Shown piece after piece: positions 55,376 through 64,000 of a stretch of DNA of 64,000 bases. This stretch comes from Bartonella sp. HY328 (GTDB taxonomy: Bacteria > Pseudomonadota > Alphaproteobacteria > Rhizobiales > Rhizobiaceae). A model generated the notes under the pieces. That model was not told the DNA's origin. It did not search any database and saw only the letters and a program-made list of their open reading frames with translations. The first letter of the stretch is position 1. Each line of letters begins with the position of its first letter. Both the position numbers and the translations under genes were made by a program. The stretch spans positions 2,534,501 through 2,598,500 of the forward strand of contig NZ_CP104883.1 of the NCBI RefSeq assembly GCF_025449335.1, read 5' to 3'.

Positions 55376-58180
55376 CTACCATAAACCTAATTGAACGCGC
55401 AAAGTGTTGTTGCCATCATAAACAAGCACTTGACTGTTGTTCATAACTAGCCGCGCCCCGTTTTCTGAACTGCGAATAATCACTTCACCCGACCGTGAAA
55501 CTGAAAACCGATTATTAATATTGATTTCACCAGCTTGAACCCTGCCAATATCTGCTGCATTAAGTCGCAACTTGCCTTCTGCAAAGATGAAAGGAAATTC
55601 GCTATAACCTTCACTGGTCAAAATGAACCTATCTGCAACTGCTTGAATGTAACTTACATCATTGCTATCTGCCGTGATGAATAAAGCAGATTTTTTGGTT
55701 ACGCTTCCTGTAGTTACTGCCGCCGACAACCCTATCCTTGAACTGCCACCGACATTATTAACTTCGGTTGTTACGCGGAATAAGCCATTAGCTGAAACAT
55801 TGCCGACTTGCGCCTGTGTAGTGTCAACCCGATTAGAAACGGCTGTTAAACGCCCATCAACATTAGTTACCTTTGTATCAACTGAACTGATAGCCGTTGC
55901 ATTGGCTTGTAAGCCCGTGCCTGGATCGTTAATTTTGCTTTCAATAGTGGTTGTGCGATTGGCCCAAGCTTCAACATCATTTGCTAAAGCAATAGTGCGT
56001 TCTGTAAATTTAGCATCTACATTCGCAACGCTTGCGCTTAATTCTTCCGTTTTAAGTGCCACTGCTTGCATTTGATTTGCAACGACTGATATTTCCTCGC
56101 GATAGCCGGCTCTTACATTACCAACGGTTGAATTGATCTCACGTTTTAAAACCTGAACCTGCGAATATTGGTCTGTGACCATATCCGCAACAAGTTTATC
56201 CATTCGTTCAATGTTTTGGTAAATGTATTCTTGGCCATCTGCTAACCATTTTAACTGACCATCAATTTTTTTATTGATTTCAGCTATATCAATGCCAAAG
56301 TAAACATCTAAATCAGACAACCGAATATTTGCCGTTTTGACCACAAGCCATTCAGACCATAGCGTGTCACGATTAGGCGAACCAATATAGCGACCGCGAA
56401 CATAATATGTTGTATTAGGCAAGATAGCTTGGTGAGCAATAAGCGCAACGCCAACCTCATATTCATCAATTCGACCACTTGCAACTGGTGTGCTATTAAC
56501 AGTTAAAACAACTTCATATTGTATGCCCCAAATATCAACTTGGTTGCCATCCCAATGAAGTTTAATAGCTGGCCGTCTTGCATTGTTTGAATTATCAAGA
56601 ATTTCAGACGGTTCTGCATACCAGCCAACAATAGGTTGTGCTACTGGTCTAGGGCTTAAAGTTGGCGTAAATGTTGGTTGAACATAATTATCGGGTATGG
56701 CAAAATCATTTGGATCAACCTCAGATATGGTTATTGTTATGTTTTGACCAATTTGCCTGACAATATCATCAACGCGGAATTGCTTATTGCTGTAGAAATT
56801 ACGCTTTGAAGTCCAAACGATAATATCGCCACATTCAATCGTGCTATACTTGTATGGAAGCGTTAAAACGTGCTTGCGCTCACGTCTTGCAGCTTTAAGG
56901 CTGGATTGCATAAGCCTTTGAACTTGAGACCATCTATAAACTGCTGTTAGCTTAATATCAGATAATAAACGCCTGCCACCGTCTTGATCTTCAAATATAT
57001 CACTATAGACTGGTGTTGCTACTTTGCTGTTCCATCCTTCCTCTGGCTCTGGGTAACTTGCGGTAATACCATTGATTGAACTATCAATTGAGTGAAATGG
57101 AATATATTGCTGTGCATCATCGCTGATAATATCGCCATCTGTAAAAGCCATGACTGGCGTGTCTGGCTCGGCAAATACAATGCGATATTGCCCGCCTGTA
57201 TCAATCAAATCCGCATTACATGCCGCCCTTAGTGCGTCTAATGTTTCTAGGTTTTCTGCGTCAACCGAAACCTCAAGACCCGATAAAAAACGTGGCTCCA
57301 AACCACTTGGCCCTTGAACCTGTTCACGACAAAAATTAACCGCCTTGATCCAATTGTCGTTTGGCAAGCGCACCTGTGACATATTTTGAAAGCCATAAAA
57401 CCATTTTTTTTGGTTAAGGCTGTTTTTGCGGTAAATACCAAGCAATAGATTATAGATTTGAACGGCTGGTAAATGATCGCCATCACCGCCCCATGTGCTT
57501 TGGTCGGCTAAACGGTGTGAGCCATTACCACCAATAGAACTATCTTTTGACGGATCATAGAGTTTTAATCCCTCAACTTCAAACTTGAATGATGGCGTGC
57601 CAGAAAATATCTTAGCATCGGCTTGCGCTGTAATAACCACATAGGCCATGCCGCGACCAATACGGCTATTTGCATAAGAACGGTTATTGAAAGAGCCGAT
57701 AACGCCGGTGAGCATTGAATTGGCTACGGTCTGATTGCCATCATGGAAATGAATCCAGAGCTTGTTGTTATATTCTTTAATTGGATGCCCAAAACCAAGA
57801 TAAGTTGAGTCATTATCAATAGTAACTGGGTTGCCATCCACCCACATTGCAGTAATGCCTTGAACCGGCATATCTGATATTGCGATAACTTGTGTTAAAA
57901 AAGCGTTTGGTGTTTCTTTATCGCCGCCCCAAGTATTTGCATAAATCAGCGATCCAGCCGTAACAGTGCGCCCCATGATGAAAGACCGTGCAATATCGCC
58001 GCCGCCTTGCAAAGTGCCTTTAACGCCGTTTTCATAAGTTTGCGTTTTACTTTGCTTCTTCTTGCTAAGTTGATTACCTAGTAAGCTCAAACCTACGCCA
58101 ATAGCTGCACGAACAAGCGCACCGCCAAGGCCAGCCCATAGCCAACCAGCAGTAGCAGCCAAGCCACTAAAAAAAGCCAT
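55376..58180 (-). CDS. J-like tail tip / host specificity protein
   Basis: The product has 934 residues. A glycine-rich hydrophobic N-terminus (WAGLGGALVRAAIGVGLSLL) is followed by a tail-hub domain (VKGTLQGGGDIARSFIMGRT, residues 50-480), a fibronectin III-like part near 510-620, a helical coiled-coil stretch (residues 630-790) and a C-terminal domain like DUF1983 (VSYIQAVADRFILTSEGY). This is the usual build of the central tip protein of siphophages, which contacts the host surface. Confidence 0.85.
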   Translation of the reverse strand: MAFFSGLAATAGWLWAGLGGALVRAAIGVGLSLLGNQLSKKKQSKTQTYENGVKGTLQGGGDIARSFIMGRTVTAGSLIYANTWGGDKETPNAFLTQVIAISDMPVQGITAMWVDGNPVTIDNDSTYLGFGHPIKEYNNKLWIHFHDGNQTVANSMLTGVIGSFNNRSYANSRIGRGMAYVVITAQADAKIFSGTPSFKFEVEGLKLYDPSKDSSIGGNGSHRLADQSTWGGDGDHLPAVQIYNLLLGIYRKNSLNQKKWFYGFQNMSQVRLPNDNWIKAVNFCREQVQGPSGLEPRFLSGLEVSVDAENLETLDALRAACNADLIDTGGQYRIVFAEPDTPVMAFTDGDIISDDAQQYIPFHSIDSSINGITASYPEPEEGWNSKVATPVYSDIFEDQDGGRRLLSDIKLTAVYRWSQVQRLMQSSLKAARRERKHVLTLPYKYSTIECGDIIVWTSKRNFYSNKQFRVDDIVRQIGQNITITISEVDPNDFAIPDNYVQPTFTPTLSPRPVAQPIVGWYAEPSEILDNSNNARRPAIKLHWDGNQVDIWGIQYEVVLTVNSTPVASGRIDEYEVGVALIAHQAILPNTTYYVRGRYIGSPNRDTLWSEWLVVKTANIRLSDLDVYFGIDIAEINKKIDGQLKWLADGQEYIYQNIERMDKLVADMVTDQYSQVQVLKREINSTVGNVRAGYREEISVVANQMQAVALKTEELSASVANVDAKFTERTIALANDVEAWANRTTTIESKINDPGTGLQANATAISSVDTKVTNVDGRLTAVSNRVDTTQAQVGNVSANGLFRVTTEVNNVGGSSRIGLSAAVTTGSVTKKSALFITADSNDVSYIQAVADRFILTSEGYSEFPFIFAEGKLRLNAADIGRVQAGEININNRFSVSRSGEVIIRSSENGARLVMNNSQVLVYDGNNTLRVQLGLW

Positions 58181-58200
58181 ATTGTTAAACCTTTTATTAT

Positions 58201-58635
58201 TTATAACGGCTTAAAAAAATGCCGTTCTTGCGCAATGTAACCGCGCCTTTGATAAAGTTTTTCAGTGATAGGATTATAGCCTAAGCCAACCATAGAAGCG
58301 TATTTGCAACCACGTTCAACCGCCCACCTCTCGTAAAAATTAAGCATCTTAAGGCTTTCAAGCCCTCGGCTTTCAGGCTCTATGAACCATGCAATTTCTT
58401 GCGCAACTAAATCAGTTGAAAAATGCAAATAGCCGCATTGAGCCGCTAAAAAACCAACGATCTTATCGTCTTTAACCAATATAATGCAAAGGTGATTAAA
58501 ATCATCTAAGCATTTTGCAAATAGATTATCAGCCATGCGATATGAAAAAGGCAAAGTAGTGCGTGATGCTTCATGAAACTGTTTTGCAAGAGCAATGATC
58601 TCGCCTGCATCTTCAATCCGTGCAAGTCTTATCAT
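58201..58635 (-). CDS. GNAT-type acetyltransferase inside the tail module
   Basis: The product has 144 residues. The GNAT core is visible: MIRLARIEDAGEIIALAKQF at the start, IVGFLAAQCGYL, WFIEPESRGLESLKML (acetyl-CoA loop) and KLYQRRGYIAQERHFFK. It overlaps the upstream tail gene by four bases and lies before the J-like gene, a place where related phages often encode an NlpC/P60 peptidase. Acceptor unknown. Confidence 0.85.
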   Translation of the reverse strand: MIRLARIEDAGEIIALAKQFHEASRTTLPFSYRMADNLFAKCLDDFNHLCIILVKDDKIVGFLAAQCGYLHFSTDLVAQEIAWFIEPESRGLESLKMLNFYERWAVERGCKYASMVGLGYNPITEKLYQRRGYIAQERHFFKPL

Positions 58636-59312
58636 ACGTTTGCCAATGTGCTAAAGTGGGAAGAAACACGGCCAACGCCAGTAGTGGGTACTGCCTCGCT
58701 TTTTTGCCCCCATGTGTGAACAATGGTGCTAACAACTGTCGTGTCTTGGCAAAAGTTATCACAGGGGAACCAATTTTGCTGATCTGCGTCTGAACGTGTA
58801 GAAGTGTTCATGCGTCTGATCTCTTGTGCGTGCGAATTGATTGTTAATTCAATGCTACCATCACCTCCTGCCTCTGGTGTATTAACTGTTATTTCATCAA
58901 TATAGCCAAATAGCTGACATTGCGCCGCATCTAATGGAAGTCGAGACACCGGATCAAAAAAGCCCTCATAAATTTCAAAGATGCCTTGCTTGAAATTATA
59001 GGTATGAATGTAATTATAGCTTGCATCTTGGATCTGTGAGAATGTCACTGTTGTTGCTTGCGTTTGCAAGCCGATTGATTGTGATAAGCCGCTAATTGAA
59101 ACTAGAGAACCTGACCCTTCAAAATTTCGAACGACTTCTTGCCCGGACAATGGATCTATGACGGGGAAAGAAACATTACCAACATCATTCCAAAAGCCAT
59201 ATTCAAATGGTGCGCCATTATCTAAGCGTTTAATCTTAAAATAAGTGAATGAGCGAACCATAATAGCATCACTCTCAAGTGCTGCCTGAACTTTTGCGCT
59301 TACTGCTCTCAT
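58632..59312 (-). CDS. Minor tail protein (DUF2163/BR0599-like)
   Basis: The 226-residue product is beta-rich. The segment IELTINSHAQEIRRMNTSTR, then SDADQQNWFPCDNFCQ and the closing WGQKSEAVP fit the C-terminal part of minor tail proteins upstream of the tail tip. The N-terminus has MVRSFTYFKIKRLDNG. Overlaps both neighbours by four bases, so coupled. Confidence 0.65.
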   Translation of the reverse strand: MRAVSAKVQAALESDAIMVRSFTYFKIKRLDNGAPFEYGFWNDVGNVSFPVIDPLSGQEVVRNFEGSGSLVSISGLSQSIGLQTQATTVTFSQIQDASYNYIHTYNFKQGIFEIYEGFFDPVSRLPLDAAQCQLFGYIDEITVNTPEAGGDGSIELTINSHAQEIRRMNTSTRSDADQQNWFPCDNFCQDTTVVSTIVHTWGQKSEAVPTTGVGRVSSHFSTLANV

Positions 59313-59908
59313 AATACTTGCTCCGCGTCAAAACTGATTGAACCGCGCCCTGTGTCGTCAATACTCATATCCAAGCTATCTTTTGAAATCCGCATTATAC
59401 AATAAGTGTCAGTTAACTTAACCTTTACGCCAGCTAGAATTGTAGAGGGAAGCGGCGGAGAAACTGACACTTGCGTTGCGTTAATAACCTCATAAACATT
59501 GTGTAGGCTCGCTTCGCCGATTTGCATATAATCGCCAACTGACAAAGTGAAACCGCTTGGAAGCCCTGCAAGTGAAACGCTATTGCGATCCGTTGTTATT
59601 GTCGACAATGTAACATTGCTAACATCTGGCATTGAAACGCCATCGCGCAAATAAGCTAAAGGCTTTTTAGCAGGTGCATAGCCATAAAACTTTTTTAGCG
59701 ATCCTTTCATGCGAATGAATTTGGCTCGCCATTCTTCAAATTCGTAAGGGTGCATAGACTGGTATAAATTCCATGACGCAATCCAATAAGGCGTTGCCAT
59801 ATCTTGCACCAATACTTGACCACTTGCTGTCCGGCTAAATTCTTGGTTGTACTTCAATTCAAATTTTGTGCTTTTGCCTGGAAAGCCATTCAATAAATCT
59901 ATTGGCAT
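59309..59908 (-). CDS. Minor tail protein
   Basis: The 199-residue product has ATPYWIASWNLYQSMHPYEF and FIRMKGSLKKFYGYAP in the N-terminal half, resembling tail-hub assembly proteins that lie between tape measure and tip genes. The C-terminal half is beta-rich. It overlaps the following gene by four bases. Exact family not named. Confidence 0.6.
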   Translation of the reverse strand: MPIDLLNGFPGKSTKFELKYNQEFSRTASGQVLVQDMATPYWIASWNLYQSMHPYEFEEWRAKFIRMKGSLKKFYGYAPAKKPLAYLRDGVSMPDVSNVTLSTITTDRNSVSLAGLPSGFTLSVGDYMQIGEASLHNVYEVINATQVSVSPPLPSTILAGVKVKLTDTYCIMRISKDSLDMSIDDTGRGSISFDAEQVL

Positions 59909-60078
59909 ATCGCCCCCATAAAAAAAGCCTCACTAAAAGCAAGGCTATTAATAACGTTCATTTTTGATAATTTGTTGTTTTGATAATTAACGGCTGGCAT
60001 TAATTGCACCCTACACCCTCAAAATAATTTCTTGAAACCTATTCATTATTGAAAAGGCTTTTTGATATTATGATAATA

Positions 60079-60110
60079 AAAAAAGAGGCTTGAAGCCCCT
60101 TTTGTTGTGG
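60079..60110. terminator. Possible bidirectional terminator in the tail module
   Basis: AAAGAGGCT and AGCCCCTTT form an imperfect stem with A-rich and T-rich flanks on opposite sides. It lies between the small plus-strand gene and the minor tail gene. The rest of 59909-60186 holds one more short AGCCT/AGGCT pairing near 59931-59951, nothing else. Confidence 0.45.
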
Positions 60111-60186
60111 TTAAGATTACTTGCCAAATCCAGCAACTGCGCTATAGTTTGCAGCATTAACATTTTGAAACATTGAAATACTTTCT

Positions 60187-60522
60187 ATGTTTAGATTTTT
60201 AATTTTAGCAATTATTATGTTCTAAGTTACGTCTACAGCTAAAAATGAAGGTACTACCAGTGTAGACGAAATCTGTGAAATGTTTGGGCGTATAGCAGAA
60301 GGAATTATAGCTCAAAGGCAACTTGATATTTCTATGTCAACTGTTATGGAATTGATATCGTCAGCAGAAGGGCCAGAAGATCAAAAACAAACTATTCGCA
60401 AATTAGTGCTACTTGCTTACGAGCAACCATCATATATAACCAAATCAATAAGAGATGAAGAAACAAGAAGATTCCGTAATCTTGTTGAAGTGACATGCTT
60501 TAAAAAAAATTACAATAAATAA
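60187..60522 (+). pseudogene. Small secreted phage protein (moron) with one stop in its signal peptide
   Basis: The frame from ATG 60187 reads MFRFLILAIIMF, then TAA at 60223-60225, then VTSTAKNEGTTSVDEICEMF and on open to 60522. The part before the stop is the hydrophobic core of a signal peptide. The mature part (about 98 residues) resembles small exported proteins of prophages with a CEM motif and a C-terminal FRNLVEVTC. It is the only plus-strand gene in the tail module. An ATG at 60280 could still give an 80-residue unexported product. Confidence 0.6.
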
Positions 60523-60543
60523 GTCACCACCATGGCTATAATT

Positions 60544-63500
60544 CTAAAACCGCTTTGACGGTGTTTTTATAACGCCTCTTGTCACTTGCTCGGCTACCTG
60601 TTTCAATTGTGGTGATTGTGCAAATTGTTTGATTTGTTGCTGTGATATTTCTTGCGCCTTTTGCCCAACAATAACATCAAAATATTTTGAAGCCTTAACA
60701 TCAACGCTAACATTGGTTAGCGTGCCACTTCCGCCTGGATTACCACCCTCACCATGCTGCGACACACCAAGACGACCTTGGGCATCTCTTTTAAGCGGTA
60801 AAATAGCTTCTGGCCCTGCTTCCCCCATAAGTCCACTTGAAAAGCTGCCACCATCTGCAAATCTGAAAGCCGTTGGTTTTGAAATAATAGAGTTCGTAAA
60901 AGCACCACCTTTTGCAAATCGTTGTGAGCCTGTGCCAAATGCGCCACCATTTGCATACAGTCCAACTGGCCCTATTGCGCTTGGCGCAGCAGGAAAGCCA
61001 CCACCTAGACCACCCAGCAATGAACTTAACCAACCACCTCCGCCACCTAATCCAAGCAAATTACGAAATAAGCCGCTTATAAGATCATTGGTTGCCATGC
61101 TTAAAATCTGATTACCAAGATTTTTAAAAGCGCTTCCAAGGTTTTCCGTGAATTTTGTACCATTCACCAAACCGGCTGTTAATGTATTTGCAAAACTTTG
61201 AGCATAACCTAATCCCATCTGCAAAATTGAATTATAGCGGATAGCTGCCGCAGCTTGTTGATTGCTGCCATAAGGAATATTATATTGGTTCATTTTATCA
61301 TAAACGCCTTGCTCCACTGTGGACAAGCCCATGCGTGTGCGTTCATTATTTAAATCAGCATTTAATTTCGCTTTGGCCGTAGCTTCGGCAATTTTTTCAT
61401 ATGCTTCTGCTTTTTGTTCGGCATCTTTAACCATTTTAGGTGTTAATTTACCAAATTGCTCTTCTGCCGCCTTAAGCAATTCTAATTTTATTTTATAAGC
61501 ATCAGCAGCAATACCTGTTTTTCCCACTAATTGGGTCTCAAGCTCCAATTGCAACATACGATCATCTGCGCTTTTTAGCAAATTTTGATATGCGCTTGAA
61601 ACGCCTTCTAACGACTTAACACCGTTATTTGGATAAGCCTGATTTTTCAAACGGTTATCATTGGCAATTTGGCCCTTAATGAAGCGATCTTCTTGATCTG
61701 GTTGCAATATGACTTTATCTTTGATCGCATTTTGTCGCAATTGAGTTAGACGTGTGTCATAATCAATTTGTTCCTTTGTTCGCGCGTTTAATTCTTCTTG
61801 CTTTTTAAGGTATGCCTCACCTGCCTCATATTGTGCTTCTGCTGTCTTATATGCGTCAATAGCTTGCTTACCAATATCAGTGAATGGTTTGATAAATTCC
61901 GCCCAACTAGCATTCGTCATTGTTTGGTTAATAGCGCCCGAAATATTATTAACTTTGTTAAGCTCACCAACAACTTGCCCCAAAATTTCAAGGAGACCTC
62001 TAGCTTTAGTGCCAAACATTCCATCTAGTTTTTTCTGTGCGTCGACTGCTGCATCACCACCTTTCTTTATTTCATTTAAAAGATTTTCAACAGTTTTCTT
62101 TGCGCTTTCATTTTGACCAGTTGAGTGCGGATCAAGCAACCAATTAAAGTGTTGTTGTGTCTCGTCAATTTTATCTAAAAGCGGTTGTAAATTTAGATTA
62201 ACACCTTTCTGAGCCGCTGCTTGCTCTAGCGCGTTCATATATCCAACTGTTTGCAGTGCACTTTTTGCATAAGCTTGTAGCTTTGTATTTGCTTCATCCA
62301 ATCCCTGTGCCGTACCAATACGCTTAAGCGCCTCTTCTGTACTTATCATTTTAGCATCAAGGTCTTGCAATGTTGCTTTAACAGCTAAAACGCCTTTTTG
62401 GGTTTGCCCCTCATTAACTGTAAAGCCTCTTGGTGCGCTTTTAATTAAGTTGGGCAATTCATCCCCCTGCGATCCTCCCCACCAACCACTACCCTCACGC
62501 AGTCTTTTATATTCAGCTTGTAACTCGTTCACCTTGTCTGTGGTTTCATCGAGCACTTGAATATTATCTGTTGTCGATTTTACCCCATCCATACCTTGAG
62601 CGGCTTCTTTCGCCATTAGCCCAAGACTTTGCAATTCACTCTTTAAATTAGCTGTACGTTCTGTCGCATCTTTAGCTGCCCCCTGATATGAAGCAACAGC
62701 TAACGAAACCGCTCCCACCGCAGTAACTGCAACGCCTAACGGCCCCCCCAAAAACGATAGCCCTCCCATTGCAACACTCATTACTCGTGCAGAAAATGAA
62801 GCGTTTTTCATCGCAATATTCATGACACCCAATGTTTGTGCCGTTGTTTTGCTTTGTGCCGCCATTGTAAGGCTTGCAGCATTTACGGCCTTATTAGCTA
62901 AAACTAATTGTCCTGCAGCCTGTGCTCTGGTCATGCCAACCAATTGACCAGCCTTAGCCGATTCAAGTGCTGCAACAGCCAGCACTCTATCAGCTTGTGC
63001 AGCTTGCAAAGCAGCGGCAGCAGCATTTTTGTCGGCTAATGCTACCTCATGCGCTGCCTTTGCCCTTGCAAGTGCAGCTGATCTGGTATTAAGCATTGTC
63101 GCGTTAGACTTTAAAAAAGCCGCATCAAGTGATAAAATAGAACTTAACGCCTTGGCTGGCTCGGCAATCATCGGACCAAATATACGTCCTGCACTAATTG
63201 CACTAAATGCAAGCATTGCATTCCCAACAAGGTCCATATTATTTGCTAATATTTGCAATCCCCCGCCAATAAGATGAGACGCACCTGTAATTTCATTCAT
63301 TGTGCCGATATATTGCAATCCCGCATTTTGAACGAGTGTTACACCCTGTTCCATTGTAATTGGCATTTTTTGAAACTGGGATTCAATTGTACTTCCAGCA
63401 GCCAGGATTAACTGTAAAAATTTTGCAGTTGTTATCTCGCCCTCTGCACCAAATTTTTTGAGTCCTTCAACCGTTGTACCAAAGCCATCTGCAATAACTT

Positions 63501-64000
63501 GCGCTAACAAAGGTGCATTTTCACTGATGGAGCGTAATTCATCGCCTTCCAGTACGCCTGAGCCCAATGCTTGCCCTAGCTGCAAAATGCTAGCGGCCTG
63601 CTCCGACGCTGTCGTACCACCTAGAACAAAGGCCTTAGAAACAAGATTAGTAGCTTTTGCAATATCTTCTTCTGACTGTGCAACACCTTTTGAATTTCGC
63701 AAAATATGTGAATAGAGACTAACATATTCTTCAAGTCCAGTCCTCGCATTATCTGCCCCGGATCGCAATTGGTTCAGTGACCGCGATTGCATACCTGATG
63801 CTTGGCTAGCAGCTTTGATTTTATTACCAGCATTTACCCAAGTGTCGGCAAATCGCATAACTTCTTTTGTTGCAAGGTCGATACCCGCAATTTGTAAAAC
63901 GTTTTTAAATCCGCTGAATACTTTTGTTGCACCATTAGCTCTATCTGCAATTCGCGATAGTGCTGTTTCTGTTCTTTTAGCACTAGTGTTAAAGCCATAA
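60544..64000 (-). CDS. Phage tape measure protein (N-terminus beyond window)
   Basis: The frame is open from 60544 to the window edge, more than 1150 residues, so the 5' end is missing. The conserved tape-measure domain is at the left of the protein (FVLGGTTASEQAASILQLGQ, LRSISENAPLLAQVIADGFG). Alanine-rich helices, a hydrophobic patch (MGGLSFLGGPLGVAVTAVGA) and long coiled coil follow. The C-terminus is Gly-rich with LYANGGAFGTG, RFAKGGAF and GEAGPEAILPL, a common tail-chaperone or hub contact. It sets tail length in siphophages, which fits the J-like gene downstream. Confidence 0.93.
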   Translation of the reverse strand, partial: YGFNTSAKRTETALSRIADRANGATKVFSGFKNVLQIAGIDLATKEVMRFADTWVNAGNKIKAASQASGMQSRSLNQLRSGADNARTGLEEYVSLYSHILRNSKGVAQSEEDIAKATNLVSKAFVLGGTTASEQAASILQLGQALGSGVLEGDELRSISENAPLLAQVIADGFGTTVEGLKKFGAEGEITTAKFLQLILAAGSTIESQFQKMPITMEQGVTLVQNAGLQYIGTMNEITGASHLIGGGLQILANNMDLVGNAMLAFSAISAGRIFGPMIAEPAKALSSILSLDAAFLKSNATMLNTRSAALARAKAAHEVALADKNAAAAALQAAQADRVLAVAALESAKAGQLVGMTRAQAAGQLVLANKAVNAASLTMAAQSKTTAQTLGVMNIAMKNASFSARVMSVAMGGLSFLGGPLGVAVTAVGAVSLAVASYQGAAKDATERTANLKSELQSLGLMAKEAAQGMDGVKSTTDNIQVLDETTDKVNELQAEYKRLREGSGWWGGSQGDELPNLIKSAPRGFTVNEGQTQKGVLAVKATLQDLDAKMISTEEALKRIGTAQGLDEANTKLQAYAKSALQTVGYMNALEQAAAQKGVNLNLQPLLDKIDETQQHFNWLLDPHSTGQNESAKKTVENLLNEIKKGGDAAVDAQKKLDGMFGTKARGLLEILGQVVGELNKVNNISGAINQTMTNASWAEFIKPFTDIGKQAIDAYKTAEAQYEAGEAYLKKQEELNARTKEQIDYDTRLTQLRQNAIKDKVILQPDQEDRFIKGQIANDNRLKNQAYPNNGVKSLEGVSSAYQNLLKSADDRMLQLELETQLVGKTGIAADAYKIKLELLKAAEEQFGKLTPKMVKDAEQKAEAYEKIAEATAKAKLNADLNNERTRMGLSTVEQGVYDKMNQYNIPYGSNQQAAAAIRYNSILQMGLGYAQSFANTLTAGLVNGTKFTENLGSAFKNLGNQILSMATNDLISGLFRNLLGLGGGGGWLSSLLGGLGGGFPAAPSAIGPVGLYANGGAFGTGSQRFAKGGAFTNSIISKPTAFRFADGGSFSSGLMGEAGPEAILPLKRDAQGRLGVSQHGEGGNPGGSGTLTNVSVDVKASKYFDVIVGQKAQEISQQQIKQFAQSPQLKQVAEQVTRGVIKTPSKRF

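Overview
The window reads as an AT-rich alphaproteobacterial chromosome of the Hyphomicrobiales, with affinity to Brucellaceae/Bartonellaceae. Support comes from two Omp2-type porins with the Brucella leader and N-terminus, the lpxC-bamD-recN-ligA neighbourhood, dnaG followed by rpoD, a thiOSGED operon behind a TPP riboswitch, and a prophage with rhizobial-type lysis genes. The genus cannot be fixed from sequence alone.

Bases 1-29000 hold core genes. They are a periplasmic alpha carbonic anhydrase cut by the left edge, ETF-ubiquinone oxidoreductase, a GT39-type glycosyltransferase followed by a trans-aconitate methyltransferase gene with one internal amber stop and a TraB/GumN protein, a BudC-like reductase, a cold-shock protein, a DUF2975/XRE pair, and an FAD oxidoreductase. 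A class II (FecCD/MolBC-like) ABC importer then faces a leaderless ModA-like protein across a perfect inverted repeat resembling a ModE box. After these come a secreted orphan with a decayed tandem copy, rpoD and dnaG with a 28-residue membrane ORF between them, an FAA hydrolase, an MscS channel, a Sel1-repeat protein, the RNase P RNA, an EamA transporter and ligA.

Bases 29000-49000 carry an Ivy lysozyme inhibitor, recN, bamD, lpxC, a PhnA-type protein, a DUF1090 protein, alkaline phosphatase, a SpoIIAA-like protein, the thiamine operon (thiO, thiS, thiG, thiE, thiD), an aminotransferase with a DUF423 protein, and two tandem porins. The porin copies share leader, promoter-like box and terminator. 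A tRNA-Ser(GCT) closes this part.

From about 49000 to the right edge the content is decayed genes, a tRNA remnant, and then the late genes of a tailed prophage on the minus strand. In transcription order these are the tape measure (cut by the edge), minor tail proteins, a GNAT acetyltransferase, a J-like tail tip protein, tail fibre genes and a lysis cassette (endolysin, nested spanin-like pair, holin-like protein). A small secreted-protein gene sits on the opposite strand in the tail module.

The recurring oddity is gene decay by single events. Three otherwise open reading frames (tam, endolysin, small secreted phage protein) each have exactly one in-frame stop, and two further genes survive as scrambled remnants. 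The most interesting possible functional unit is the putative molybdate/tungstate locus at 11.2-14.9 kb.
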